A program made the translations under genes and the position numbers. A DNA stretch of 64,000 bases from JACQFZ01 sp045810625 (GTDB lineage: Bacteria; Pseudomonadota; Gammaproteobacteria; Acidiferrobacterales; Sulfurifustaceae), in assembly GCA_045810625.1 (NCBI GenBank), contig JBJMVQ010000040.1, positions 51,904-115,903 on the forward strand, in the 5' to 3' direction. The notes beneath the pieces are model-generated. The model worked only from the letters and a program-made list of their open reading frames with translations, had not been told where the DNA came from and ran no database searches. Below are positions 18,962 through 28,010 of this stretch, one piece after another (the stretch's first letter is position 1; each line of letters starts with the position of its first letter).

Positions 18962-20007
18962 GCCTCGCGCTCGTGCAGCGCGGCGGCAATGCGGTGCGAT
19001 GCCGCCGCCGCAGGCGCTGCCACACGCCCGGCCGGCAGCGGCCGGCGGACCGGTAGATCACCCGCGCTCGACGTCTTGCCCGCGCCGCGCATGCGAATCG
19101 GGTCGTCGTACACTTCCACGTCGGCGAAGCCGTTGGCGCGAAACCAGCGGAAGATTTCGGGATAGAAGAATTTGAACTGGTACTTCGGCGTATACCAGTC
19201 GAACGTATCGAGCCAGCGCCAGCGCCAGTTCGCGTGCAACGAGATGGGACAGAGCACGCGCAGCACGTTGCCGAGAACCGGCACTTGGTACAGATAGTAG
19301 AGCGGTATGGCGAGCGTGCTCAGCGCGAACATCAGTCGCAGCGGTAAACGCGTGGTCAGGCGGCGGATCACGTCCGCGCAGCGATTGCCGGGACCGTAGC
19401 CGTGGTACAGGTAAACGGCGAGGCCGCCGCCCGGCTTCACCGTGGCGGCCACGTGATCGAAGGCGGCGCGGGGTTCGGGCGTGTGATGCAGCACGCCGAT
19501 CGAGTAGACCAGATCGAATGTCTCCGCGCGAAACGGCATGGCGAAGATGTCCGCCTGGATCAAGTGTACGTTCTCGCGCCGCCCGATGTTCGCGTACGCC
19601 GCGTCGACGGCGTCCGTCAGGTCGATGCCGACGACTTCGCCGCCGTATTGCGCCACGATTTCCGCGAACCGGCCGCAACCGACACCGGCATCGAGCACCA
19701 GGCGGCCGCGATAATCTTCGCGCGTCCAGCCGGTGGTCGCGTGCAGGGTACGTTCCGACTCTCCGCTGCCGCTGTGCGAGTCGAGCTGTACCCGGCGAAA
19801 CCAGTTCCATTGGCGGCCGAAGCTCGACGCGTACGTCATCGCGCGCACGAACCGCGGCACGCCGCGCGTGATGGGGTACTCGGCGCGACAGCCGCGGCAC
19901 GACAACGCGCCTTCCATGATTTCCGATCCCGGCTCGGGCGGCGCGTGCAGGTCGAGACTCTGCCGGCATTGCGGACAGACGAGGAATCTGAGAGCGCTGG
20001 TTTTCAC
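18958..20007 (-). CDS. SAM-dependent methyltransferase with N-terminal zinc ribbon
   Basis: 349 aa. The N-terminus carries a Trm112-like zinc ribbon (CPQC at 11-14, CRGC at about 37-40). The class-I methyltransferase core follows: VLDAGVGCGRFAEI (SAM loop), GIDLTDAV, IQADIFAMPF and YSIGVLHHTPEPRAAF. The C-terminal tail is membrane-leaning (about 210-250). It may methylate a sugar or lipid-linked intermediate of the EPS. Confidence 0.85.
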   Translation of the reverse strand: MKTSALRFLVCPQCRQSLDLHAPPEPGSEIMEGALSCRGCRAEYPITRGVPRFVRAMTYASSFGRQWNWFRRVQLDSHSGSGESERTLHATTGWTREDYRGRLVLDAGVGCGRFAEIVAQYGGEVVGIDLTDAVDAAYANIGRRENVHLIQADIFAMPFRAETFDLVYSIGVLHHTPEPRAAFDHVAATVKPGGGLAVYLYHGYGPGNRCADVIRRLTTRLPLRLMFALSTLAIPLYYLYQVPVLGNVLRVLCPISLHANWRWRWLDTFDWYTPKYQFKFFYPEIFRWFRANGFADVEVYDDPIRMRGAGKTSSAGDLPVRRPLPAGRVAAPAAAASHRIAAALHEREA

Positions 20008-20022
20008 TGGTTTAGCTCCGTC

Positions 20023-21204
20023 CTAAATTCGGCCCGCCGCATCGGCGATCCACTCGCCCTGCGCCGCGACTTCCGGCTCGGGCGCGAGATCGCCGGCGGA
20101 CACCGCCCGCGCGGCGCCGGCCGCAGCCGGTATCGCTTCCCGCAGCGGCGCCGACTCCACCGTCCGCGCCGGCGGCGTGGACCCGGCGTCCCGATGGCGG
20201 CGCAACCACGTGGCCCTGAGGGTCGCGAGCAGGATGCGCAGATCGAGCCCGATCGAAAGGTGCTTGATGTAGTACAGGTCGTAGCGCAGCTTTTCCATTT
20301 CTTCGTCGAGATCGTTGGCGTAGCGGTAGCGGACCTGGGCCCAACCGGTGATGCCCGGCCGCACCAGCGTGCGCAGCGAGTAGTACGGAATCTTTTTGCC
20401 GCACTGCGGTATGTTGCGCGACACCAGCGCGAACAGCTCGAAGTTCGACGCCGGGTGCGGCCGCGGGCCGACCAGGTTCATATCGCCGCGCAGGACGTTG
20501 ATGAATTGCGGCAGCTCATCGAGCCGGAGCTTGCGCAGCCAGCGTCCGACGCGAGTGATGCGGTCGCCGTTGTCGCGCTCCCATTCGGTACGCTGCTCGG
20601 CCGCCGGATGCATGCTGCGGAACTTCAGCAGCGGAAAGATCCGTCCATCCCTGCCGACCCGATGCTGGACGAAGAGCACCGGACCGCGCGAGTCGAGCTT
20701 GATCGCGAGTGCAATCAGCGCCAGCAGCGGAGCGAAACCGACCAGCCCCACAACCGCCGCGAGCACGCTTATCGCGCGCCCCACGATGAGCGCGGGACCG
20801 GACGGCCGAAAGCCGGTCGAGAAAATCACGTCGCTCGGCGCGAGCGAGTCGATCGCGAGTTTTCCGGTGAGGCGTTCGTAAAGCTCCTCGCCGTCCTCGA
20901 TCACCGCGCCGCGGCAGATGCGCGCCTGCAACAACGGATCCCACGGCAAATCGGCACGCCGCTCCGTCAGCGCCACGACGATTTGTTCCGGCTGAAACTC
21001 ATCGATGATGCGCGGCAGGTCCGCCAGCGCTCCGAGCAGCGGCCAGGATCCGGCGGCGCTGCCGTCGGTGCGCTGTTCGCTGACGACGCCGACAACGGGG
21101 CGGCCGCGACGCGCGCGCGTGCCGATCAACTCGACCAGCGCTTGCGCCAACGGCGTCGTGCCGAGAATCAATATGCGCTTATGCAGGCGCGGGCGGAGGA
21201 ACAC
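20023..21204 (-). CDS. Initiating sugar transferase (WbaP/PglC-type), short N-terminus
   Basis: 393 aa from a GTG at 21204, 22 bases after the kinase stop. The C-terminal bacterial sugar transferase domain is complete: FVQHRVGRDGRIFPLLKFRSM, RKLRLDELPQFINVLRGDMN, GPRPHP, and RPGITGWAQV. A Rossmann-like domain precedes it (KRILILGTTPLAQALVELIG). EPS homologues usually have four N-terminal membrane helices before that domain; they are absent and only one hydrophobic segment (about 145-170) remains. It transfers the first sugar-phosphate to undecaprenyl phosphate. Confidence 0.88.
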   Translation of the reverse strand: MFLRPRLHKRILILGTTPLAQALVELIGTRARRGRPVVGVVSEQRTDGSAAGSWPLLGALADLPRIIDEFQPEQIVVALTERRADLPWDPLLQARICRGAVIEDGEELYERLTGKLAIDSLAPSDVIFSTGFRPSGPALIVGRAISVLAAVVGLVGFAPLLALIALAIKLDSRGPVLFVQHRVGRDGRIFPLLKFRSMHPAAEQRTEWERDNGDRITRVGRWLRKLRLDELPQFINVLRGDMNLVGPRPHPASNFELFALVSRNIPQCGKKIPYYSLRTLVRPGITGWAQVRYRYANDLDEEMEKLRYDLYYIKHLSIGLDLRILLATLRATWLRRHRDAGSTPPARTVESAPLREAIPAAAGAARAVSAGDLAPEPEVAAQGEWIADAAGRI

Positions 21205-21226
21205 GGCGAAGACGGCGCGGCGACGA

Positions 21227-22081
21227 CTACTTCCGCAGGAGCGAAGTCCACCAGCTGCGGCGCTTGCGGTTCGTCGCCGGCGTATAGCCGTAGCTGCGGT
21301 AACCGTACTGTCTGGCCAGCGAGCGGTCGTAGCGGTTGAAAACCAGGCCGAGGACGGATTCGGGGCTGAGCAAATTCAACGCTTCGGCGAGCGCCGCGCG
21401 CGGCGTGCGGTCGGCGGCGACGACCATGAAGAAACCGTCCACCCATTTGCTGATGAGCCGGCAATCCGGCACCGGCACCACCGGCGGCGCATCGAGGATC
21501 ACGTAGTCGTAGCGCTGCCGCGCCTGCGCGAGCAATTCGCCGAGACGGGGCGAGCGCAGCAGCTCATACGGCGCCGCCGGACATGCGCCCGCCGGCAGCA
21601 CGGCGAAGTTGAACGTCGGGACCGGCTGAATGACTTTTTCGAGCGGCAGGCCGGTATCGCGCACGGCATCGGCCAAACCCCGATGGTCGCGGTAGCGCAG
21701 GGTGAGGTGCTCGCCCGACGTGACCGAGGACCGGCGCAAATCGACTTCCACCAGCAGGACGCGCGCCTTGGGATCGCGCGCCAGCGCGCCGACGAGATTG
21801 ATCGCCGTCACCGACTTGCCGTCGCCCGGCGTCGGGCTGCATATGCCGACGATCACGCCGCCGCCCGGTTTGCGCATCTGCTCGACGATATAGCGCAGGC
21901 CGAGGTACTGCTCGGCTTCGAGCGAGTCCGGCGCGGTCAGGCTCACCAGGCGCGGATCGACGCGGACGACACAGTCTTCCATCGGCGCCGCCGGCGCCGC
22001 GCGCTGTCGTTGCACGGCGCCGAGGACGACCGCGCCGTCGTCGGTCCCGTCGAGCTTCACTTCCGACATCGAATGTTCCAT
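21227..22081 (-). CDS. BY-type tyrosine autokinase (EPS co-polymerase kinase)
   Basis: 284 aa from the ATG at 22081 (alternative ATG at 22069). The Walker A motif SPTPGDGKS is at about 82-90, Walker A' (VLLVEVDLRRSS) follows, and Walker B is YVILDAPPV. The C-terminal tyrosine cluster RQYGYRSYGYTPA is the autophosphorylation tail. It lacks the membrane domain, which is encoded separately by the adjacent Wzz-like gene. The phosphorylation cycle controls polymer length and export. Confidence 0.9.
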   Translation of the reverse strand: MEHSMSEVKLDGTDDGAVVLGAVQRQRAAPAAPMEDCVVRVDPRLVSLTAPDSLEAEQYLGLRYIVEQMRKPGGGVIVGICSPTPGDGKSVTAINLVGALARDPKARVLLVEVDLRRSSVTSGEHLTLRYRDHRGLADAVRDTGLPLEKVIQPVPTFNFAVLPAGACPAAPYELLRSPRLGELLAQARQRYDYVILDAPPVVPVPDCRLISKWVDGFFMVVAADRTPRAALAEALNLLSPESVLGLVFNRYDRSLARQYGYRSYGYTPATNRKRRSWWTSLLRK

Positions 22082-22133
22082 ACCGCCGTTTCCTGATTCA
22101 ACGCAAGCACAGCCGGAGCATTGCGCGCACCGA

Positions 22134-23561
22134 TCACGTTCCGCGCTGCGCCAGCACCCACACGAGTTGCTCCGCACGATGGGCGACGTGATAGCAGCCC
22201 TGCGCGATCAGCACGAGCGCGATGCCCGACAAAACCGTGGTCGCACCGAAACCGAGCCAGCGGCGCCACGCGTCGGCGCGGCTGGCGATTTGCGGAATGC
22301 CGGCGAGGATCGGCAGATGCGCGAACGCGTGCAGCTCCGCCATGCTGTGGAAAGACGTGTCGAGCCGTTCGGCGAGGAGCATCGCCGCGGCGGCGAGCAT
22401 GAGCGCAACGATCAGACCGAACAGCAGGAGCCGCACTCGCGGCGGCGCCGCCGGCGCCGCCGGCGCGATCGCCGGATCGACGATGCGGAACTGATTTTGC
22501 TTCTGGCGCTCCACCGTTTCGGCGAGCCGCGCTTCCTCGTAGCGCTTGAGCAGCGAGGCGTAGAGCTCCAGCACGGCGATGTGATCGCGCCCCGCCGACG
22601 GCTCGCTCTGGTCGTCGGCCGGCGCCTCCGCGGCGGCCGGCAACGGCGCGCGCGCGCGTCGCTCCGCGCCCGCGACCGGTCTGGCCAGACCGGCGCGATC
22701 CGCCGGGCGCGCACTCGGCGCGCCCGCACCGGCATCGGCGGTTTCCAGTTGCTGCTCCAGCGCCGCGATTTCGCGCTCGAGCTGAACCACATCGGGATGC
22801 TTGTCGCTCAGTCGCGTGCGCATCTCCGCCAGTTCCCGTTTCGACCGCTCGAGCCGATCGACGAGGGTATCGCCGGTGCTGCCAGCGGCGCGGGAGCGCT
22901 GTTGGCGCGCGCGCCGTTGCTCCGCGCGCTGCCGGTCCGCCCGCTGCTGCTCCGCGCGCAACTGCTGTTGGATATCATCGAGCTGCTGCTTGAGGAGCGC
23001 CGTGGTACCGACCGCCTGGCGCTCGCGAATCTTCTCGTTTTCCTGCACGTAAAACGAGGCGAGCGTGTTCGTCACTTCCGCCACGGTCTGCGGATCCCAG
23101 CCTTGATAGCTCAGGGTGAAAGCAACGGTGAGCCCGCGCCCCCATTGCTGGTTGACTTCCTTGCGCACCAACTGGATGTCGCGGCGCATCCGCTCGATCA
23201 CCGCCTCGGGCGGCGCTTGCTGGCGCAGGCGCGGGTACAAATCGAAACGGTCGATCAGCTCCTGTAAGCGCGCGCGGCTCAGGATTTCCTGCGTGACGGC
23301 TTGCAGCCGCGGCTCGATCTCGCTGCTCACGGACGATTTGGCGAAGCTCTCCGATATCTGGGCCTGCTCCACCAGGACCAACGCGGTCGCCCGATAAAGA
23401 TCCGGCAGGCCCGCCACCAGACCGGCCGCGGCGCTAAACACGGCGGCGAACACGAGGATGCCGAGCCACTTGCGCCGGTGCCACAACACCGACGCGTACG
23501 CGACGGCCGATCCATGGCCGATCGGCGCATTCACTTCCAGCGCCTGCATACGCATCTCCAA
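22134..23561 (-). CDS. Chain-length determinant (Wzz/GumC-like polysaccharide co-polymerase)
   Basis: 475 aa. Membrane helices lie at about 33-52 and about 385-405, with a large periplasmic part between. It contains a Wzz domain (YRATALVLVEQAQISESF), a coiled coil of RAEQQRADRQRAEQRRA type and the GNVR-like LELYASLLKRYEEARLAE. A third hydrophobic segment near the C-terminus (about 445-462) is unusual. It works with the kinase encoded 52 bases downstream. Confidence 0.88.
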   Translation of the reverse strand: MEMRMQALEVNAPIGHGSAVAYASVLWHRRKWLGILVFAAVFSAAAGLVAGLPDLYRATALVLVEQAQISESFAKSSVSSEIEPRLQAVTQEILSRARLQELIDRFDLYPRLRQQAPPEAVIERMRRDIQLVRKEVNQQWGRGLTVAFTLSYQGWDPQTVAEVTNTLASFYVQENEKIRERQAVGTTALLKQQLDDIQQQLRAEQQRADRQRAEQRRARQQRSRAAGSTGDTLVDRLERSKRELAEMRTRLSDKHPDVVQLEREIAALEQQLETADAGAGAPSARPADRAGLARPVAGAERRARAPLPAAAEAPADDQSEPSAGRDHIAVLELYASLLKRYEEARLAETVERQKQNQFRIVDPAIAPAAPAAPPRVRLLLFGLIVALMLAAAAMLLAERLDTSFHSMAELHAFAHLPILAGIPQIASRADAWRRWLGFGATTVLSGIALVLIAQGCYHVAHRAEQLVWVLAQRGT

Positions 23562-23570
23562 TTAGGGCAG

Positions 23571-24209
23571 CTATGGAACGACAATGATGTCTCCCGGCTG
23601 CACCTGCACGTTTTCGCTCTCGCCGCCGGGTGCGATCGCCCGGTCGTAGTCGAACGGTATCCGCTTCACGGAGTTTCCGTTGGCACGCAGCAGCACGATG
23701 CGCTTGCGTCCGGCGAATTCGGTAATACCGCCGGCGCTTGCCAGCAGGTCGAGCACGGTCGCGCCGTTTTTGAACTCGTACCGGCCGGCCTTCCTGACCT
23801 CTCCCAAAACCGACGCGGTCAGATTGCGCACCTGCTGCACCACGACGGAAACTTCGGGGTTGACCACGTATCCCGTGAGCTTCTCGGCCAGCACACCGCG
23901 CAGCTGCATGGCGGTCAGGCCGGCGGCGCGCACGTCGTTCACGAGCGGCAGCGAGATCATGCCGTCCGGCCGCACCGGCACGGTTCGCGCCAGCGCCTCC
24001 TGCTTCCACACGGAAATTTGCAGCACGTCGCCCGGGCCGATCCGATATTCTTCGACCGACGCCGTATCGACGGCCGCGGCCGGCGGCCGCGGGTCCGGTG
24101 CGCTGGCGCAGCTCGCGGCCGCGCCGACGCAGATCGCGGCGAGAAGCACGCGACCGGCACGTCGCGCCGCCATCGACGACTGTTTCCCATCGTTTCCCGG
24201 AATGCACAT
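23571..24209 (-). CDS. Polysaccharide export outer-membrane lipoprotein (Wza-like)
   Basis: 212 aa from the ATG at 24209, one base after the upstream stop; an ATG at 24173 (MAARRAGRVLL) is an alternative. Neither has a strong ribosome site. A lipoprotein signal ends GAAASC, so the cysteine would be lipidated. The Poly_export domain (YRIGPGDVLQISVWKQEAL) is followed by two SLBB-type segments, GEVRKAGRYEFKNGATVLDL, and ends VQPGDIIVVP. It forms the outer-membrane exit channel. Confidence 0.88.
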   Translation of the reverse strand: MCIPGNDGKQSSMAARRAGRVLLAAICVGAAASCASAPDPRPPAAAVDTASVEEYRIGPGDVLQISVWKQEALARTVPVRPDGMISLPLVNDVRAAGLTAMQLRGVLAEKLTGYVVNPEVSVVVQQVRNLTASVLGEVRKAGRYEFKNGATVLDLLASAGGITEFAGRKRIVLLRANGNSVKRIPFDYDRAIAPGGESENVQVQPGDIIVVP

Positions 24210-24210
24210 G

Positions 24211-25404
24211 TCAGGGTAGCTCGTCCTCGCCCGGTGCTTCCGTCGTGCGCCAGCGCGCACGACCGGGCGACAACTCGGCACGCGCCGGGGCGCCGACGAC
24301 GACGCCGAATGCGAGCACGTGGTGAACGATTTGCGTATCGCTCGGGACATCGAGCGTTCCGCGTTGCCTAACGGCGTCATAAGAACCGGTCAGCGCCAGT
24401 AGCGAGCTGATTCGGTAACTGGCCGCGACGCGGTAGCTGTAGGCATCGACCTCACCGTCGCCGCGCGCGCTTCTGGCAGCTCGCGCGCCCGCGCGGATTT
24501 CGAGCGCAGTTCCAAACGCGCGGACGGCGCTGGCCCCGATCGCGTCGGTGCTGACGACGCCGGCTTGGCCGATCACGGTCGACTGGCTGCGGCCGTATTC
24601 GAGCGCCAGCGTCCCGCGCTCGATCGTCTGCTGCAGCGACGCGGACGCCTCGACATCGTTCGACGCCTGCGACCAGCGCGGACCGGCGAGGAGCGCGACG
24701 CGGGTGCGCGACGTGAACGCATGGGTTCCACCGAAGAGCAATACGTGTGCGCTCGTGATGTCGCCGCCATCGAAATCGAAGCGGCGATAGAGATAGTCCA
24801 CGGTTGCGCTGTCGCGCCGGGTGATGGCGCGATCGACGCGCAGCTCCACCGTACGCGTGTCGCCCGCGACACCTCCCGCGAGCCGGTCGCCGATGAAGGT
24901 GTACGAGGCGGTTGCGACGCTGACCGGATCAAACCGGTACTCCACGGCGGGACCAACCGAGAGGCGCTCGGCGGGCGCCCGGCCCAAATTGAGGCCCGTC
25001 ACCGGGTTCAGCTCGCTCGGCGTCTGCGTCGCCGCGTAGTCGGCGCCGGCCGAGACGGTCAGCACCCGCGTCGGCCGGTAACGCCAATCGAGCGCGGCAT
25101 GCTGGCGTGCGCGGTTGGTGTCGAGATCCGGATGCTCGGCATAAGTTTCCGCGTCCTGGCTGTAGCGCCCCGCCAGCGTCCACGGCGCCGAGTCGTAACC
25201 CATTTCGATCGCGGGGCTCAGCCGCCCGATGCGATCCGGCTGCGGGCGCGACGGCGATGCGAAAATATTGTCGTCGTAGACTTCCGCCGCCGAAACCGAA
25301 GGCGTCATGGAGAACCCGGATTGCGCCGCCGCGCCGCCCGGCACGCCGCCGCCGAGCGCGATCAACAGCGCAACGATCCGGCATGCTCTTTCCCGGGCAT
25401 CCAT
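24211..25404 (-). CDS. Outer-membrane beta-barrel protein of EPS cluster
   Basis: 397 aa from the ATG at 25404. The signal peptide (hydrophobic IVALLIALGGG) is cleaved near AAAQS. The rest is alternating beta-strands with aromatic ends (SVSAAEVYDDNIFASPSR, then ALDWRYRPTRVLTVSAGADY), as in outer-membrane barrels of exosortase/EPS loci. It has no catalytic motif. It probably assists polymer passage or anchoring. It lies between the antiterminator and the export lipoprotein. Confidence 0.75.
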   Translation of the reverse strand: MDARERACRIVALLIALGGGVPGGAAAQSGFSMTPSVSAAEVYDDNIFASPSRPQPDRIGRLSPAIEMGYDSAPWTLAGRYSQDAETYAEHPDLDTNRARQHAALDWRYRPTRVLTVSAGADYAATQTPSELNPVTGLNLGRAPAERLSVGPAVEYRFDPVSVATASYTFIGDRLAGGVAGDTRTVELRVDRAITRRDSATVDYLYRRFDFDGGDITSAHVLLFGGTHAFTSRTRVALLAGPRWSQASNDVEASASLQQTIERGTLALEYGRSQSTVIGQAGVVSTDAIGASAVRAFGTALEIRAGARAARSARGDGEVDAYSYRVAASYRISSLLALTGSYDAVRQRGTLDVPSDTQIVHHVLAFGVVVGAPARAELSPGRARWRTTEAPGEDELP

Positions 25405-25492
25405 CGCTGCGCCAATTCCGGCGCGCGCAACCCCGTCGGCAGGAGGCAATCGATCTTGCCCCGCGAAACGGTACCGCCACCCGTGCCGCCGC

Positions 25493-26065
25493 TTACGCGA
25501 GCGCGACCGCGGTGCAATCGATCTGTACGGCGATGCTCTGCCGCAGCAGCTCGACGGAAAGAACCAGGAGGCCTTTCTTGGGATCGGTCTTCACCAGGAT
25601 GCCTTCCGCGCTCGCGAGCGGCCCGTGGGTGATGCGCACGCGCTCGCCCTGGCGCAGGTAAGGATACGGAATCGTCGGAACGTCGGCAGCGAGAATGCGC
25701 TCGATCGCTTCGATCTCGCCGCCCGAAACCACCCCGAGCCGATCCCAGCGTTCGCCGAGCATGCGCACGACACCGCGGGTCTTGCACACCTCGATGTAGC
25801 TGTATTTGTCGATCGCGTGATGCAGAAACAGATAGCCGGGAAACATCGGGACACGGCCGAGGTAGCGCAGCCGCGCGCGCCGCGACCAACGGCCGACCTG
25901 CGGCAGCAACGTCTTGAATCCCTTCGCCGTCAGCTCGCCGTGCACCACGTGCTCGCAATTGCTGCGCGTCCATACCACGTGCCATTGCGGCTGAGGTTTC
26001 GCGGCCGCATGCGGGCCGACGGCCGCGACGAGCGCTGCGGTCTGGGCATCGATATTTTTTGGCAA
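25493..26065 (-). CDS. NusG-like transcription antiterminator (RfaH/UpxY type)
   Basis: 190 aa from a TTG at 26065 with AGGGG seven bases in front; another in-frame TTG at 26104 has no ribosome site. The NGN domain (WHVVWTRSNCEHVVHGELTAK, then GYLFLHHAID) and a C-terminal KOW motif (GERVRITHGPLASAEGILVK) are visible. Specialised NusG paralogues at the head of long polysaccharide operons let polymerase read through to the distal genes. It is the first gene of the EPS operon. I found no ops-like element. Confidence 0.85.
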   Translation of the reverse strand: MPKNIDAQTAALVAAVGPHAAAKPQPQWHVVWTRSNCEHVVHGELTAKGFKTLLPQVGRWSRRARLRYLGRVPMFPGYLFLHHAIDKYSYIEVCKTRGVVRMLGERWDRLGVVSGGEIEAIERILAADVPTIPYPYLRQGERVRITHGPLASAEGILVKTDPKKGLLVLSVELLRQSIAVQIDCTAVALA

Positions 26066-26449
26066 AGCTTCGCCCCTTCGCGCCCCTTGCCTTCGCAGGG
26101 GCAATCGCTTTTACAGATTGTGCTGAATGGCGATCCGCTCCCCGTCGGCTACGCCCAAGAAGTGTCGCCGGCGGAACGCGCATCGCTACGCTTGTTCCGC
26201 CGTCAGACGCTCGTTGCGTCTCGTATTAACCGTACTCGGACAGGAACGCGGGGCGCAGAGTGCCCGCCACCGGACAATTCAACAATCGAGTAAATGCCCA
26301 AGTCGGGAGGAGACAGATCCCTTAGAAGCGCCTATCGATGCCACTTAATCGGCGGGAGAAATTTACGCAGCAAATCGGCACCCGTGCGCGCAGGCGGCCG
26401 AACGCGTGCGCGCCGGCGGCTCGGGCCGAAACCGGCGGTGCAGGTTGGA
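26066..26449 (-). promoter_or_regulatory. Intergenic region upstream of EPS operon
   Basis: 384 bases between the response regulator stop and the first EPS gene, the longest gap in the first 30 kb. It is AT-richer near 26,210-26,350. It probably contains the EPS promoter and regulator sites, but I see no convincing sigma-70, sigma-54 or terminator sequence. Confidence 0.4.
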
Positions 26450-27091
26450 TCAGGTATGGACCAGTCCGCGGCGAATCGCGTAACGCACGAGTCCCGCGAC
26501 ATCGTGGATGTCGAGCTTTTTCATGGCGCGATTGCGATGCGCTTCGGCGGTTTTGAAGCTGACGTTGAGCACCCGCGCAATCTCTTTCGTGGTATTGCCC
26601 TCCGCCACCAATTGCAATATCTGCCGCTCGCGCGGCGTCAGCGGATCCTCGTCGTCGCCGGCGTTCTTGGTCAAGGCCAGGTAGGCGTCGACCACCGAGG
26701 CGGAAACCCCGGGGCTCAGGTAAATCTCGCCGTTGCGCACCTCGTGGATGGCACGGATCAGGTCGTCCGCCGCTTGGGTCTTCAGCAGATAACCGCGGGC
26801 GCCCATGCGCAGCGCCTGCAGCACATAGCTCTTTTCGGTGTACATCGTCAGCAGGATCGTCTTGATCTCGGGCGCGGTGCGGCGAAGCTCGTCGGCCGCG
26901 TCCAACCCGTTCAGCACCGGCATGGATAGATCGAGCACGGCGACGTCGGGACGCAGCGTGTGCGCGAGCGCGGCCGCTTCGCGTCCGTCCGAGGCTTCGC
27001 CGACGACTTCGTGGCCGGCTTTCTCCAGCAGCCCGCGCAATCCCTGGCGCAGGATCAAGTGGTCGTCCGCGAGCAGTATGCGGCTATGCAT
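26450..27091 (-). CDS. NarL/FixJ-family response regulator
   Basis: 213 aa. The receiver domain has phospho-acceptor Asp54 (VAVLDLSMP), acidic pair D9-D10, switch residue T (LLTMYTEKSY) and Lys in YLLKTQAADD. The LuxR HTH reads LTPRERQILQLVAEGNTTKE followed by FKTAEAHRNRAMKKL. Its start overlaps the kinase stop by 8 bases. It is the last gene of the stressosome operon and lies immediately upstream of the EPS operon, which makes that operon its nearest candidate target. Confidence 0.92.
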   Translation of the reverse strand: MHSRILLADDHLILRQGLRGLLEKAGHEVVGEASDGREAAALAHTLRPDVAVLDLSMPVLNGLDAADELRRTAPEIKTILLTMYTEKSYVLQALRMGARGYLLKTQAADDLIRAIHEVRNGEIYLSPGVSASVVDAYLALTKNAGDDEDPLTPRERQILQLVAEGNTTKEIARVLNVSFKTAEAHRNRAMKKLDIHDVAGLVRYAIRRGLVHT

Positions 27092-28010
27092 GCGTGCCTC
27101 CGAGCGGGATGTCGGCGATGAGCGTCGTGCCGCGCCGAGGCTCGGCGCGAATCTGCAGCGAGCCGCCGAGGGCGTTCAGCCGCTCGCGGATGCCGAGCAG
27201 CCCGAGACCCTGCGCCGCCGGCGCGCCCTGCGCGTCGAAGCCGCGGCCGTCATCGCTGACATGACAGGTAACGTGCGCCGGCAGGCGCCGCAGCTCGATA
27301 CGCACCGCGCGGGCGTGCGCATGCTTCACGGTATTGTTGAGCGCTTCCTGAACGATCCGGTACAGCGCGATCTCGACCGCCGCCGGCAGGCGCTCGCCGA
27401 CCGCCGCGTCCACCGTGACCACGAGCCCGGTGCGTTTGGCGACGCGCTCCGCCAGAAACTCGAGCGCCGCCGCGAGCCCGAGGTCATCGAGCACCGTCGG
27501 GCGCAACTCATGCGAGAGATTGCGCAAGTCGTCCTCGATCTGTTTGAGCAGGCGGCCGATCTCGCTGAAGCGCGCGCGCGCCGCCGCCGGCACGCCGGCG
27601 GCGACGATGTCGGCCAGCACGATATGCACCGACGCGAGCATTTGCCCGGCCTCGTCGTGCAGCGCGTGCGCGATCCGCTTCGATTCGGCCTCGAGCGCTT
27701 CGTTCAGGCCGCGCAGCGCGCGCATGCCTTCGCGTGCGCCGCGATGACTCATCTCGAACGCCGACAGGCATTCGGCGAAGAACTCCCCCGCCGCGCGCAG
27801 CGTTCGATCCAGCTCGCACTGCTCCGCCGCCAGGCGCCGCAACGCGAGATGATGGATCGCGGCCATTTCGAGCACGCCGCGGCCGTCCATCAGCGCGCGC
27901 CGACCGAGCTCGTAGCCGCGATTGAGCAGGGTTTCGCCGTCATGCTCGAGATACTCCCGCAGGATCTGCCAATACTGCTCGGTCAGCGGCGCTACCTCCA
28001 CCGTCGTCAT
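27084..28010 (-). CDS. Histidine kinase with RsbU-type N-terminal domain
   Basis: 308 aa from the ATG at 28010, overlapping the phosphatase stop as ATGA. Residues 1-90 (LTEQYWQILREYLEHDGETL and on) resemble the RsbU N-terminal four-helix domain that binds RsbT. HisKA_3 follows with His118 in RIAHALHDEAGQML, then HATPase_c with IVQEALNNTVKHA (N box), DDGRGFD and GLGLLGIRERL. It is therefore probably a kinase switched by RsbT and feeding the adjacent NarL-type regulator. Confidence 0.88.
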   Translation of the reverse strand: MTTVEVAPLTEQYWQILREYLEHDGETLLNRGYELGRRALMDGRGVLEMAAIHHLALRRLAAEQCELDRTLRAAGEFFAECLSAFEMSHRGAREGMRALRGLNEALEAESKRIAHALHDEAGQMLASVHIVLADIVAAGVPAAARARFSEIGRLLKQIEDDLRNLSHELRPTVLDDLGLAAALEFLAERVAKRTGLVVTVDAAVGERLPAAVEIALYRIVQEALNNTVKHAHARAVRIELRRLPAHVTCHVSDDGRGFDAQGAPAAQGLGLLGIRERLNALGGSLQIRAEPRRGTTLIADIPLGGTHA

